DNA of 64,000 nt. It comes from Hyphomicrobiales bacterium (lineage in GTDB: Bacteria > Pseudomonadota > Alphaproteobacteria > Rhizobiales > Beijerinckiaceae). The stretch is from assembly GCA_900470775.1 (NCBI GenBank), contig UCBZ01000050.1, forward strand, positions 1 through 64,000. The letters run 5' to 3'. Position 1 is the first letter of the stretch. Each line of letters opens with the position of its first letter. Below the pieces are notes generated by a model that saw nothing but the letters and a program-made list of their open reading frames with translations, was not told the DNA's origin and ran no database searches. A program made the position numbers and the translations under genes. Shown piece after piece: positions 9,971 through 18,554 of this stretch.

Positions 9971-11392
9971 TCAGGCTTTCGCCGCTGCTCGTTTCGTGCG
10001 TGCCGGACCGGCGCTTTCGCCGGCCAGGCAGAGCCTGCCGATGCGCCTGGCGTCAGTCAGTGTTTCGAGCCCGTCGATCAGGGCCTCGATCTCGTCGGCC
10101 CGACGCAGGCCGAGGCGCTCGCCGGCTGCCGCACGAAAGCGCGCCCGGATTTCGGATTCCGTCGCGGGCACCACATCGGACAGGCGGTGGTTGATGCGGG
10201 TGCCGTTGCGCAGCGTGACCGCGACCTCGGCGCCCTGGCGCCCCGGAAAGGCGGCCGTGAAGCCGGCGTCGCGGCGCAAGGTCGCCAGCCGCGCCAGATG
10301 CAGGATCATCGGCTCGTCGAGGCGGGCATAATTCGCCTCCTCGACGACGCCGCGCCGCAGCGCGGCCGCGACGCCGTACTGGATGCTCATCTTGGCCTGC
10401 AGGGCATGGGCGAAGGGGCCAGCGTAATCGCAGCCGGGATAGCGGATCGCGGCGTCCGGCAGATCGACGGTCAAGGTCTCGATCTCGCTGGGATCCTCGA
10501 TCTGCCCAGCGACGCGCAACGCCGCCTGGCAGGCTGTCTGGGCGAAATTGCAGGCCGGAACGGGCTTGTTGTAGACGGCGAGAATCTCTGCCTTGCCATC
10601 CGCGAAGAGCGCGATGGCTGAGCGCGGCGGGCCACGGCGGAAAGCGGCGAAGAGCCCGGCCTCGCCTTCCAGGATCGTCTCGGAGGCATAGGCGCCGGCA
10701 GCCGCCAGCTCGACCGCCGTCACCGCGCTGCGGGCCGCGAAACCGGGGTGAAAATACATGTCGCTGGCCCCCGTATGGGGCCACTGATTCAGGCCGCCCG
10801 ACGTGTTGGCGGCGAGACCCAGCGCCGCGACGATCTCGTCCTCACCCAGGCCCAGCAGGATCGCGCCGGCTAGCGCGCCGCCGATGGGTCCGACCGTCCC
10901 GGTCGGGCGGAAGAGCCGCGCGAGGTCGGCATCGAACAGGGCGCGGCCGAGCCGCGCGCCGCCCTCATAGCCGACCAGCGCCGCCTTCAGCATCGCGGCG
11001 CCAGAGCAGCCATGGTCCTGTGCGAGCGCCAGCAATGTCGGCCAGACGACGACGCCGTGATGGCTGATGCTGCCGGCATGCATGTCCTCGCGCACCAGGC
11101 CGTGGCCGGTCGTGCCATTGGCGAAGGCGGCCTCGCCGGGTGTCGCCAGAATGTCGGAGCCGATGATCGTCGCGCCGTCGGCGCGCGGTTTCGCGATGGA
11201 CCGCGCCTGCCGGCTCGTCGGCAGGTCATAGGCCTCGAAGCAGCAGGACAGGAAATCGATCAGGCAGATCTTGAGCTTGGCCGAAACCTCCGCACCGAAG
11301 CCGGCGGGTTCGGCCGCCAGCGCAGCCCGCGCGAGAACGCGGGTCAGCGAGGCGGCAGACGGAGTTGGCATATCGGCGTGGACAGCGGCCAT
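9971..11392 (-). CDS. MmgE/PrpD family protein (copy 1)
   Basis: This encodes 473 residues of the MmgE/PrpD fold, which includes 2-methylcitrate dehydratase, cis-aconitate decarboxylase and iminodisuccinate epimerase. Seen here are the N-terminal helical domain with the ALVGYEGGARLGRALF-type motif, HHGVVVWPTLLALA, GTVGPIGGALAGAILLGL and the small C-terminal domain carrying TVDLPDAAIRYPGCDY. GGAAGGAGC precedes ATG 11392. The substrate is unassigned; it shares only family-level similarity with the copy at 18555-19889. It lies between a beta-hydroxyacid dehydrogenase and the LIV transporter on the same strand, which points to dehydration or isomerisation of the imported acid. Confidence 0.87.
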   Translation of the reverse strand: MAAVHADMPTPSAASLTRVLARAALAAEPAGFGAEVSAKLKICLIDFLSCCFEAYDLPTSRQARSIAKPRADGATIIGSDILATPGEAAFANGTTGHGLVREDMHAGSISHHGVVVWPTLLALAQDHGCSGAAMLKAALVGYEGGARLGRALFDADLARLFRPTGTVGPIGGALAGAILLGLGEDEIVAALGLAANTSGGLNQWPHTGASDMYFHPGFAARSAVTAVELAAAGAYASETILEGEAGLFAAFRRGPPRSAIALFADGKAEILAVYNKPVPACNFAQTACQAALRVAGQIEDPSEIETLTVDLPDAAIRYPGCDYAGPFAHALQAKMSIQYGVAAALRRGVVEEANYARLDEPMILHLARLATLRRDAGFTAAFPGRQGAEVAVTLRNGTRINHRLSDVVPATESEIRARFRAAAGERLGLRRADEIEALIDGLETLTDARRIGRLCLAGESAGPARTKRAAAKA

Positions 11393-11431
11393 GGCGCGCT
11401 CCTTCCGAAACCGGCCTGATCGGGGTTCAGT

Positions 11432-12319
11432 TCAGCCGCGGATCTCGACCCCGGCCCATTCCTCCAGAACCTTGGCGATGCTGGTGAAATCGGACTGCGC
11501 CCCGAATTTCGCCTGCGTCACCGCGAGCATCTGGCGCACCGCTGCGCCAACCACCATCGGCACGCCCATCGCCTCGGCCTCGTCGACGCAGAGGCGGACA
11601 TCCTTGTAGGAAAGCCCGGTCGCGAAGCCGAAATCGAAGGTGCCCGGCAGAACCGCGCGTGGGAACTTGTCCTCGCTGGCGCTGTTGCGGCCGCTGGAGA
11701 CGTTGATGATGTCGATCAGCACCCTGGCGTCGAGCCCGGCCTTGACGCCCATCGCCATCGCCTCGGAGGTGATGACCAGCGCGGCCGCCGCCATCAGATT
11801 GTTGGCGAGCTTGGCGGTCTGGGCGAGACCCGGCTTCTCGCCGGTGAAGAAGATCTTACCGAAGGTCTTCAGGATCGGTTCGAGTTCGTCGAAGGTCGCC
11901 TTCGGGCAGGAGACCATGACGGCGAGCGTGCCGTTGGTCGCGCCCTTGATGCCGCCGCTGACCGGGCTGTCGACCGAGATGATGTTCTTCTCGGCGAGGC
12001 CCTTGGCGACGATGACAGCGGCACCCGGCCCCGAGGTCGAGAGATCGACCATGACGCGGACGCGCTTGCCTTCGGCGACGCCGTCGGGGCCCAGCGCCAC
12101 CGCCTTGACGATGTCGGGCGTCGGCAGGCTGACCAGCACGATCTCGGCCTCGTCCGCGACCGCCTTCGGGGAGGTCACGACCTTCGCGCCCTTGGCGGCG
12201 AGCGGATCGGTCGCCTGTTTCTGGGTGTCGAAAATAACGAGCTGATGCCCTGCCTCGATGAGGCGCGACACCATCGGTGCGCCCATGCGGCCAACGCCGA
12301 CGAAGCCTAGAAGTGCCAT
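11432..12319 (-). CDS. Beta-hydroxyacid dehydrogenase (HIBADH family, copy 1)
   Basis: This encodes 295 residues, standard for 3-hydroxyisobutyrate / 2-hydroxy-3-oxopropionate dehydrogenases. The NAD(P) motif is near the start (LGFVGVGRMGAPMVSRLIEAG), the substrate signature is DSPVSGGIKGATNGTLAV and the catalytic Lys lies in AKLANNLMAAAALVITSEAM. These enzymes oxidise short beta-hydroxyacids with NAD or NADP. It precedes the MmgE/PrpD gene by 39 bases on the same strand, so the two probably act in one pathway. A second family member is at 15333-16298. AGGGA lies upstream of the ATG. Confidence 0.9.
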   Translation of the reverse strand: MALLGFVGVGRMGAPMVSRLIEAGHQLVIFDTQKQATDPLAAKGAKVVTSPKAVADEAEIVLVSLPTPDIVKAVALGPDGVAEGKRVRVMVDLSTSGPGAAVIVAKGLAEKNIISVDSPVSGGIKGATNGTLAVMVSCPKATFDELEPILKTFGKIFFTGEKPGLAQTAKLANNLMAAAALVITSEAMAMGVKAGLDARVLIDIINVSSGRNSASEDKFPRAVLPGTFDFGFATGLSYKDVRLCVDEAEAMGVPMVVGAAVRQMLAVTQAKFGAQSDFTSIAKVLEEWAGVEIRG

Positions 12320-12472
12320 CCCTGAAATCTCCCTGCGCCGGGCGCTGCGGCCCCGGCGTCTTCGTTCGTTGTCGCTACGCTAGCGAAACCGTGCAGCCGG
12401 CGGCATCGCCAAGGGTCGAATATCAGTCATGTCGTATCCGTCATGCCGTGCCGGCCTGCCGGTGGTTTCGCC

Positions 12473-13402
12473 TCAGCGGCCCTTCGGCAGCCAGAGCCCC
12501 TGTTCGGTCAGGCTGCGGACCTCCTGGCGCACCATCGCGACGAGCGAACGCATCGCGGGTGTCGTCGGCCGCTGGCTGGAGGTCGCAAGGATGAGCTGGC
12601 GGGTGATGCCGGGCTCGACGATCCGCCAGGCGCGCATGCGGCCCGCCTGTACGCGGGCATGCGCCGTCGAATAGGACAGGATGGTGTAGCCGACGCCATT
12701 CTCGACGAGGCCGAGCGTGGAGGGCATCGCCTCTACTTCAATCTCGACGCGCGGCACGATGCCGGCCTCGCCCAGCATCGAGTCGATCAGCATCCGCAGG
12801 CCATGCGGGCGCGCCGGCAGGATCAGCGGGATTTCGGAGAGCAGGCGGGCCGGCACGCTTTCGGCGTCCGGCAAGATGCCGCCCTCTGCCGGACCGAGCA
12901 GGAAAAGCTCGTCGGTCAGCAGCGGCTCGGCCCGCAGGCTGCCGGTGCGCGGGGCGTTGTACAGCACCGCGACATCGATCTTTCCGGTCAGCAACCATTC
13001 CAGCACGTGGCCGCTGAAGCCCTCGATCACGCGCAGCGAGATCAGCGGGAACGCCTCGCGGAAATGCTGCACCAGCGGCACCGTCAGCACGATCCCAACC
13101 GAGGGCGGCAGGCCGATAACGATCGTGCCGCGCGGGCTAGACTTCAGTGCCATGACCTCGCTCGCGGCGCGGTCGACGGTGTCGACCAGATCCTTGGCGT
13201 ACTGGTTCAAAACTTTGCCGGCTTCGGTCAGCACGGTGCCACGGCCATTGCGGTAGAACAGCGCGACGCCGAGCTCCTGCTCCAGCGCCTTGATCTGGCG
13301 GCTGAGCACCGGCTGCGCCACGCCGAGCACGCCGGCCGAGCGCGAGAAGCTGCCGAATTCGGCGAGCGTCGAGAACGCCTTGAGCTGCTTGAGATCGATC
13401 AT
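12473..13402 (-). CDS. LysR-type transcriptional regulator
   Basis: This encodes 309 residues. The winged HTH is at about 1-60 (MIDLKQLKAFSTLAEFGSFS, then LGVAQPVLSRQIKALEQELG), followed by the linker helix and a periplasmic-binding-like effector domain (for example GTIVIGLPPSVGIVLTVPLV). A GGGAGAGGGG stretch precedes the ATG. It is divergent from the SDR gene at 13546, with 143 bases between, the usual LysR layout, and lies directly upstream of the HIBADH-MmgE/PrpD-LIV run. It is the likely controller of the left half of the catabolic region, responding to the pathway substrate or an intermediate (inference). Confidence 0.9.
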   Translation of the reverse strand: MIDLKQLKAFSTLAEFGSFSRSAGVLGVAQPVLSRQIKALEQELGVALFYRNGRGTVLTEAGKVLNQYAKDLVDTVDRAASEVMALKSSPRGTIVIGLPPSVGIVLTVPLVQHFREAFPLISLRVIEGFSGHVLEWLLTGKIDVAVLYNAPRTGSLRAEPLLTDELFLLGPAEGGILPDAESVPARLLSEIPLILPARPHGLRMLIDSMLGEAGIVPRVEIEVEAMPSTLGLVENGVGYTILSYSTAHARVQAGRMRAWRIVEPGITRQLILATSSQRPTTPAMRSLVAMVRQEVRSLTEQGLWLPKGR

Positions 13403-13545
13403 CGCCCCTCTCCCGCGCGGCCATAACCGGCATAACAGCTAGCACGTCCGCGACGGCGGACAGTCCGGGAGCGCTGTGGCAGGTTCAGCACCGAGGAACG
13501 TTCACGAGCGGGGCGCCGGAGGCGAACCCGCCGAAGGAGAAAACC

Positions 13546-14301
13546 ATGCCCGTCGAGACCACGCCCATTGAGAACACCCGCATCGTCCTGCTGACCGGCG
13601 CTGCCGGCGGGCTGGGGCGCGCCTTCGCCAAGGCGCTCGTCGCCAGCGGCCGGCGCGTCATCCTGATCGACCGCAACAAGGAGAGGCTCGACGAACTCGC
13701 GGCGGAGCTGGGCCCCTCGACCTATCCGATCGTGCTCGACATCAGCGATGCGGCGGCGGTCGATGCCCTGCCCTCGAAAATCCCGGCCGAATTCCAGCCG
13801 GTCGACGTGCTGTTCAACAATGCCGGCCACGACATCGGCGGGCGCACCGCCTTCACTGAGGGCTCCCCGGACGACTGGACCGCGATCATCGAGACCAATC
13901 TGATCGGCCTGATGCGCGTCACCCGCGCCATCCTGCCCGCGATGGTCGCGCGCAACCGAGGCCATGTCCTCAATATCAGCTCGATCAATGCGGTCAGGAT
14001 CGTCCCCGACATGACCGCCTACAGCACCAGCAAGGCCGGCGTGCACATGTTCACGCAGACGCTGCGCGGGGAACTGGCCGAAACCGCGTTGCGCGTCACC
14101 GAATTCCAGCCCGGCCTTGCCCGCACCGGCATCATCGTGACGCGCTATCGCGGCGATACCGAAAAGGAAAAGGCCTATTTCGACCAGTTCAAGATGGCGC
14201 TCGATCCCGAGGACGTCGCCCGCTGCGCGCTCTTCGTGCTCGACCAGCCGCCGCATGTGCAGATCGCCGAGATGATGATGCTGCCGGTCAACCGGTTCTG
14301 A
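13546..14301 (+). CDS. Short-chain dehydrogenase/reductase
   Basis: This encodes 251 residues of a classical SDR: Gly-rich motif TGAAGGLG (about 17-24), NNAG (91-94), Ser in NISSINA and catalytic YxxxK as Tyr159-Ser-Thr-Ser-Lys163. An Asp at the end of beta-2 (LIDRNKERLDE) favours NAD over NADP. The closest recognisable type is YdfG-like 3-hydroxyacid dehydrogenases, but the substrate is unknown. GGAGAAAACC precedes the ATG. It diverges from the LysR gene and converges on the TctC-type gene, with a strong hairpin between. Confidence 0.88.
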   Translation: MPVETTPIENTRIVLLTGAAGGLGRAFAKALVASGRRVILIDRNKERLDELAAELGPSTYPIVLDISDAAAVDALPSKIPAEFQPVDVLFNNAGHDIGGRTAFTEGSPDDWTAIIETNLIGLMRVTRAILPAMVARNRGHVLNISSINAVRIVPDMTAYSTSKAGVHMFTQTLRGELAETALRVTEFQPGLARTGIIVTRYRGDTEKEKAYFDQFKMALDPEDVARCALFVLDQPPHVQIAEMMMLPVNRF

Positions 14302-14310
14302 TGGACGAGC

Positions 14311-14332
14311 GAGGCCGGCGCGCGCCGGCCTC
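14311..14332. terminator. Hairpin between convergent genes
   Basis: GAGGCCGGC and GCCGGCCTC form a perfect 9-base stem round GCGC, sitting after the SDR stop and overlapping the stop codon of the opposing TctC-type gene. There is no clear T-run on either side, so it may act with Rho or simply as a bidirectional transcript end. Confidence 0.4.
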
Positions 14333-15299
14333 ATTCCGGCTTCACGCCGGCGCGCGCCATGGCGGCCGACCACTTCTTCAGCTCCGCGCCGAGGAATGTC
14401 GCCAGCGCCTTGGGCGTGGCCTGCTCCTTCGTCACCGGCTCCATGCTGAGATCGGCGAAGCGCGAGACCACGGTCGGATCGGCCAAAGCGGCCTGGAGCG
14501 CGGCGCTCAACTTCGTCACGACGGGTTCGGGCGTGCCCGCCGGGGCGTAGAGCCCATACCAGGTCGAGACCTCGAAGCCCGGCAGCCCCGCCTCGTCGGC
14601 GGTTGCGAGATCGGGCAGCGTCTTCAATCGCTTCTTGGTGGTCAGCGCATAGCCCTTGATCTTGCCGGTCTGGATCAGAGGTGTGGTTCCGGTCGCAGGG
14701 TCGCAGTAGACATCGACATGGCCGGCGACGAGGTCATTCACCACCTGCGAGCCACCGCGATAGGCCACCCAGGTCAGCGGTTTGCCGATGGCGTCCATGA
14801 ACAGCACGCCGCAGAGATGCGCCGCCGAACCGCGCCCGGAATGGCCGAAGGTGACCTTGTCACCCTTCGCCTTCAGATCGGCCACCAGTTCGCGCAGATC
14901 CCTGGCAGGATAGTCGGGACGCCCGACCAGCGTCATCGCGACGTCGGTGACGAGCCCGATCGGAGCCAGATCCTTGACCGGGTCGAAGGGCAGCTTCTCG
15001 TAGAGGGCCGGCGCGGTCGCGAGACCCGTGTGCATCAGCAAGACCGTGTAGCCGTCCGGCGCAGCCCTGGCGACGCGGGCGGTGCCGATCGTGCCGCCGG
15101 CACCGAGCGCGTTCTCGACGATGACGTTCTGGTCGAGCGCCGTCTTCATGGCCACGCCGACAAGGCGCGCGATCGTGTCGCCCGGCCCGCCTGCGGCGAA
15201 GGGCACGACGATCGTCACCGGCTTGGCCTGCGGGAAGTCCTGGGCCGTGGCTGCGCCAGTGGCAATCAGCATCGCGGCCGTCAAAACACTCTTGAACAT
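14331..15299 (-). CDS. Bug/TctC-type tripartite tricarboxylate transporter binding protein
   Basis: This encodes 322 residues. A signal peptide (MFKSVLTAAMLIATGAATAQ) is followed by the family opening FPQAKPVTIVVPFAAGGPGDTIAR, and later LMHTGLATAPALYEKLPFDPVKDLAPIGLV and the WYGLYAPAGTPEPVV motif. Such proteins capture carboxylates in the periplasm and usually hand them to TctA/TctB permeases, but no tctAB genes lie nearby, so it may be an orphan or serve signalling. GGGAGGATATC precedes the ATG. It is the last gene of a minus-strand run with HIBADH copy 2 and CMD copy 2. Confidence 0.9.
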   Translation of the reverse strand: MFKSVLTAAMLIATGAATAQDFPQAKPVTIVVPFAAGGPGDTIARLVGVAMKTALDQNVIVENALGAGGTIGTARVARAAPDGYTVLLMHTGLATAPALYEKLPFDPVKDLAPIGLVTDVAMTLVGRPDYPARDLRELVADLKAKGDKVTFGHSGRGSAAHLCGVLFMDAIGKPLTWVAYRGGSQVVNDLVAGHVDVYCDPATGTTPLIQTGKIKGYALTTKKRLKTLPDLATADEAGLPGFEVSTWYGLYAPAGTPEPVVTKLSAALQAALADPTVVSRFADLSMEPVTKEQATPKALATFLGAELKKWSAAMARAGVKPE

Positions 15300-15332
15300 G
15301 ATATCCTCCCTCTATCTGCCGGCCGTCGGTCT

Positions 15333-16298
15333 TCAGACCGCGGCGGTCTTCTTGGGCTTCGAAAACGGATCGACCTCTTGCTGGGAGGTGGGTTTGTAGG
15401 GAATCTCCGCCGGCAGGCCGGCGAGCTCGCGGATCACCGGATAGATCGCGGTATAGTCCTGCGCACCGCGCCCCAGCGCACGCGCCACCGAATAGCTCTG
15501 CAGCGCGGCCGCGCCCATGAAGACAGGGACGTGGTTGCGCGCCGCGAGCTCGATCGCGAGACCGAGATCCTTATGGGCGAGATCGACCTGGAAGCCGGCC
15601 GAGAGATCGCCGCGCAGCACCTTGTTCGGGTAGGTGATGCTCATATGGCCGAGGCCGGCGATGGTGCCGCGCATCACGTCGAGCGCGAGCTCGATCGTGA
15701 TGCCCGCGGCTTCGGCCAGCGTCAGCGCCTCGGCGGTCAGGGCATTGAGCGAGATGCCCATGAAGTTGTTGACGATCTTGGCGCGGGAGCCGCCGCCGAG
15801 CGCGCCGCAATCGACCGTCTGGCTACCCATGACGTCGAAGGCGAACTGTGCCTTGCGGATATTTTCGGGTTCGCCGCTGGCCAGGATCAGGAGCGCGCCA
15901 CGCCTGGCTTCGATCGCGGAACGTCCGACCGGCGCGTCAAGCATGCGCAGGCCACGCGCCTTCATGTCGGCGGCGAGCGCATCGGTCTCCTGCGGCAGGA
16001 TCGTCGACATGTTGACGAAGACGGCATCCTTGCCGAGCGTGTCGGCGATGCCGAGCGGCCCGAGCAACGCGCCGCGCACATGCGAGGCGTTGGGCAGCAT
16101 GGTGATGACGAGATCCGCGCCGTCCGCCGCCGCAGCCGCCGATGTCGCGATGCCGCCGCCTGAGGCGGCGAGCGCCTGGCAGGGCTTCGGCCACAGGTCG
16201 AAACCGGTCACCTTGAACCCGGCTGAGATCAGATTCTCGGCCATGGGCAGCCCCATCGTGCCCAGCCCGACGAAGCCGATGCGCTTCTCTTGTGCCAT
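15333..16298 (-). CDS. Beta-hydroxyacid dehydrogenase (HIBADH family, copy 2)
   Basis: This encodes 321 residues with the NAD(P)-binding start RIGFVGLGTMGLPMAENLISAG, substrate motif DAPVGRSAIEARRGALLIL and the catalytic-Lys helix region AKIVNNFMGISLNALTAEAL. The family oxidises 3-hydroxyisobutyrate, 4-hydroxybutyrate, tartronate semialdehyde and related acids. It is clearly divergent from copy 1 (11432-12319): the C-terminus is longer (PTSQQEVDPFSKPK) and the substrate motif differs, so a different substrate or step is likely. The gene lies between the CMD copy 2 and TctC-type genes with short gaps, indicating one operon. Confidence 0.9.
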   Translation of the reverse strand: MAQEKRIGFVGLGTMGLPMAENLISAGFKVTGFDLWPKPCQALAASGGGIATSAAAAADGADLVITMLPNASHVRGALLGPLGIADTLGKDAVFVNMSTILPQETDALAADMKARGLRMLDAPVGRSAIEARRGALLILASGEPENIRKAQFAFDVMGSQTVDCGALGGGSRAKIVNNFMGISLNALTAEALTLAEAAGITIELALDVMRGTIAGLGHMSITYPNKVLRGDLSAGFQVDLAHKDLGLAIELAARNHVPVFMGAAALQSYSVARALGRGAQDYTAIYPVIRELAGLPAEIPYKPTSQQEVDPFSKPKKTAAV

Positions 16299-16332
16299 GG
16301 CGTTTACTCCCGTTTTTGTGTGCGGGGCCGCT

Positions 16333-16734
16333 TCAGCGACCCTCGTCGATGTCCTTGAAGACCTCGACCGCGACCTTCATGCAGTCGAGCGCGGCCGGCA
16401 CGCCGCAATAGATCGCCGCCTGCAGGACGATCTCCTGGATCTCCTCGCGGGTGACGCCATTGTTGAGTGCGCCGCGGACATGCAGCCTGATCTCGTTGGG
16501 GCGGTTCAGCGCGGTCAGGAAGGCGAGGTTGAGGAAGCTGCGGGTGCGCCGGTCGAGCCCGGGGCGGCCCCAGACCTCGCCCCAGCACCATTCGGTGACG
16601 AGCTTCTGCAGTGGCGCCGTCATGTCGGTGGCGCCCTCGACGGATTTGTCGACATAGGCCGAGCCCAGCACCTCGCGGCGGATCTCGAGGCCTTTCTGGA
16701 ACAGGTCTCCCTGGAATTCCGGGCGGATCGTCAT
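16333..16734 (-). CDS. Carboxymuconolactone decarboxylase family protein (copy 2)
   Basis: This encodes 133 residues, closely resembling copy 1 at 4628-5011. Shared blocks are EWCWGEVWGRPGLDRRTRSFLNLAFLTALNRP and VRGALNNGVTREEIQEIVLQAAIYCGVP. It is the first gene of a minus-strand run (CMD, HIBADH, TctC-type binding protein) and faces the lactonase/SDR operon across a 190-base promoter region with an ATTGTATGA operator-like site. The decarboxylation or ring-cleavage role is inferred from family only; the neighbouring lactonase makes a lactone intermediate plausible. Confidence 0.85.
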   Translation of the reverse strand: MTIRPEFQGDLFQKGLEIRREVLGSAYVDKSVEGATDMTAPLQKLVTEWCWGEVWGRPGLDRRTRSFLNLAFLTALNRPNEIRLHVRGALNNGVTREEIQEIVLQAAIYCGVPAALDCMKVAVEVFKDIDEGR

Positions 16735-16830
16735 GAGCGGCTATCCTGTCTGGGCTGGTCCGGCAGGCGGGCAGCGGGGGCATCGGCGGGAGGCGTCTTT
16801 GCCATGCATAAGACAGCGACCGGCCGAGCG

Positions 16831-16860
16831 TCAATTATTGTATGACGGTATTATTGTGTG
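16831..16860. promoter_or_regulatory. GntR/FCD-type operator candidate in divergent promoter
   Basis: AT-rich sequence in GC-rich surroundings carries ATTATTGTATG and, 18 bases on, ATTATTGTGTG as a direct repeat, with GTATGAC between. The core ATTGTATGA recurs in the other divergent promoter of this region (22055-22067). FCD-type GntR proteins bind short TNGTNNNACNA-like sites, which this resembles. The likely binder is the regulator at 23355-24050. Confidence 0.45.
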
Positions 16861-16924
16861 CTGATATGAAGCGCGCGGCGCTGCGGAGATAACGCCGTGC
16901 CGCTGACGGGAGGAGAAGACCGGA

Positions 16925-17758
16925 ATGACGACGACGCAGCCGAACCGGGCCGGCACGCCCGAGCCCTTCGCGCTCTATGCGCTGCGCTACGCCAACCATG
17001 GCGGACGCAAGGCCTGGGACAACATGATCGGCGGCGATCCGCATGAGGCGGGCTCGGATCTCGACTACTTCGTCTGGGTGGCGCAGCGCTCCGACCGGAC
17101 CTTCGTCATCGACACCGGCTTCGATACCGAACAGGCGGTCGCCCGCAAGCGCGATCTGATCCGCAAGCCGCATGAGGCGCTCGCCCTGATCGGCATCGAT
17201 GCCGCCAGGGTCGACGAGGTGATCCTGACCCATCTGCATTACGACCATGCCGGCACGCTTGGGTCGTTTCCGCGCGCCTGTTTCCATGTCCAGGATTCGG
17301 AGGTCGCCTATGCCACCGGGCGCTGCATGTGCCACGGCTTCCTGCGCCACCCCTTCCATGTCGAGGACGTCGTCTCCTTCGTCCGCCATGTCTATGCCGG
17401 GCGCGTCGCCTTCCATGACGGCACCGTCGAACTGGCGGACGGGCTGAGCCTGCACCGCACCGGCGGGCATTCCGGGGGCTTGCAGGTCGTGCGCGTCTGG
17501 ACCAAGCGCGGCTGGGTCGTGATCGCCTCGGATGCCTCGCACCTCTACATGAACATGCAGAAGGGCCTGCCCTTCCCGGCCGTGCACGATGCCGGAGCAA
17601 TGATGGAGGGCTACCGCACCATCAACCGGCTGGCGGATTCGCCCGAGCATGTCGTGCCGGGCCATGACCCGCTGGTGATGGCGATCTATCCGCCGGTCTC
17701 GGCGGAATTGGCCGGCATCGCGGTGCGCCTCGACGAAACGCCGAAGGCACTGCCATGA
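16925..17758 (+). CDS. Metallo-beta-lactamase-fold lactonase-like hydrolase
   Basis: This encodes 277 residues. Metal ligands are visible: HLHYDH (103-108), the His of TGGHSGG, the Asp of ASDASH and the His of VPGHDP. The arrangement, with no inserted domain, matches the N-acyl-homoserine lactonase (AiiA/AttM) subgroup, whose members open homoserine-lactone or gamma-butyrolactone rings. In this catabolic setting a metabolic lactone is more likely than a quorum signal, though both remain possible. It is the first gene of a two-gene operon; its TGA overlaps the ATG of the SDR gene (ATGA). Upstream lies the operator-like sequence at 16831-16860. Confidence 0.85.
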   Translation: MTTTQPNRAGTPEPFALYALRYANHGGRKAWDNMIGGDPHEAGSDLDYFVWVAQRSDRTFVIDTGFDTEQAVARKRDLIRKPHEALALIGIDAARVDEVILTHLHYDHAGTLGSFPRACFHVQDSEVAYATGRCMCHGFLRHPFHVEDVVSFVRHVYAGRVAFHDGTVELADGLSLHRTGGHSGGLQVVRVWTKRGWVVIASDASHLYMNMQKGLPFPAVHDAGAMMEGYRTINRLADSPEHVVPGHDPLVMAIYPPVSAELAGIAVRLDETPKALP

Positions 17759-18549
17759 ACGGCGCGATGTTGGCGGGGCGGCACGCGCTGGTGACGGGCT
17801 CGGTCGCGGGGCTCGGCTACGCGATGGCGCGCGGTCTGGCGCTGCAGGGTGCGGCGATCACGCTGAACGGACTCGCCGCACCCGGCGTCGGCGAGGCGGC
17901 CGCGGCGGCACTCGCCGAGGAGGTTGGAGTTCCCGTTGCCTTCGACGGCGCCGATCTGGCCCAAGTCTCGCACATCGAGGCGATGATGGCGGCCGCGGCA
18001 GAGCGCTCCGGGCCTATCGACATCCTCGTCAACAACGCCGTGATCCGGCATTTCCAGCCGATCGAGAGCTTCACCGCGGCGCAATGGGACGCCTCGCTGG
18101 CGGTCAACCTGTCGGCCGCCTTCCATGCCGCACGCCTGGCGCTGCCTGGCATGAAGGCGAAGGGCTGGGGCCGGATCGTCAACCTGTCCTCGATCTATGG
18201 CGCGCGCGGCGCCGAAAACCGCATCGACTACGTCACCACCAAGACGGCGCTGCTCGGGATGACCCGCGCGATCGCGATCGAGACGGCGCGAACCGGCATC
18301 ACCTGCAATGCGCTCTCGCCGGGCACGGTGCCCTCGCCTGCGATCCTCGACCGCATCGCCGGCATCGCGCGCGAGCAGGGCATCAGCGAGGATCAGGCGG
18401 CGCAGGATTATATCGCGCCGCGCCACCCGACGCAGCGCTTCGTCGCGCTCGACAGCGTGGCGGCGCTGCTCGTCTTCCTGTGCAGCCCCGCCGGGCAGGA
18501 TATCACCGGCACGACGCTGCCGATCGACGGCGGCTGGCAGGCGCGCTGA
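17755..18549 (+). CDS. SDR, 3-hydroxybutyrate-dehydrogenase-like
   Basis: This encodes 264 residues. It has TGSVAGLGYAMARGLA (Gly-rich motif), NNAVIRHFQPIE instead of the usual NNAG, NLSSIYGARGA and catalytic Tyr-Val-Thr-Thr-Lys. The pattern ALSPGTVPSPAI, the lid ending QRFVALDSVAALLVFLCSP and the terminal TGTTLPIDGGW resemble D-3-hydroxybutyrate dehydrogenases. It is translationally coupled (4-base overlap) to the lactonase-like gene, so it may oxidise the hydroxyacid made by ring opening; that link is inference. The gene converges on the MmgE/PrpD copy 2 with 5 bases between. Confidence 0.87.
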   Translation: MNGAMLAGRHALVTGSVAGLGYAMARGLALQGAAITLNGLAAPGVGEAAAAALAEEVGVPVAFDGADLAQVSHIEAMMAAAAERSGPIDILVNNAVIRHFQPIESFTAAQWDASLAVNLSAAFHAARLALPGMKAKGWGRIVNLSSIYGARGAENRIDYVTTKTALLGMTRAIAIETARTGITCNALSPGTVPSPAILDRIAGIAREQGISEDQAAQDYIAPRHPTQRFVALDSVAALLVFLCSPAGQDITGTTLPIDGGWQAR

Positions 18550-18554
18550 AGGCG

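Noticed and set aside
14301..16163. Plus-strand ORF of 620 codons right after the SDR stop
   Set aside because: It is antisense to the TctC-type and HIBADH genes, both with signatures, signal peptide and ribosome sites.
16925..17758. Quorum-quenching function for the lactonase-like gene
   Set aside because: The fold allows it, but there is no luxI/luxR-type gene nearby and the gene lies in a catabolic operon, so it is left as lactonase-like.
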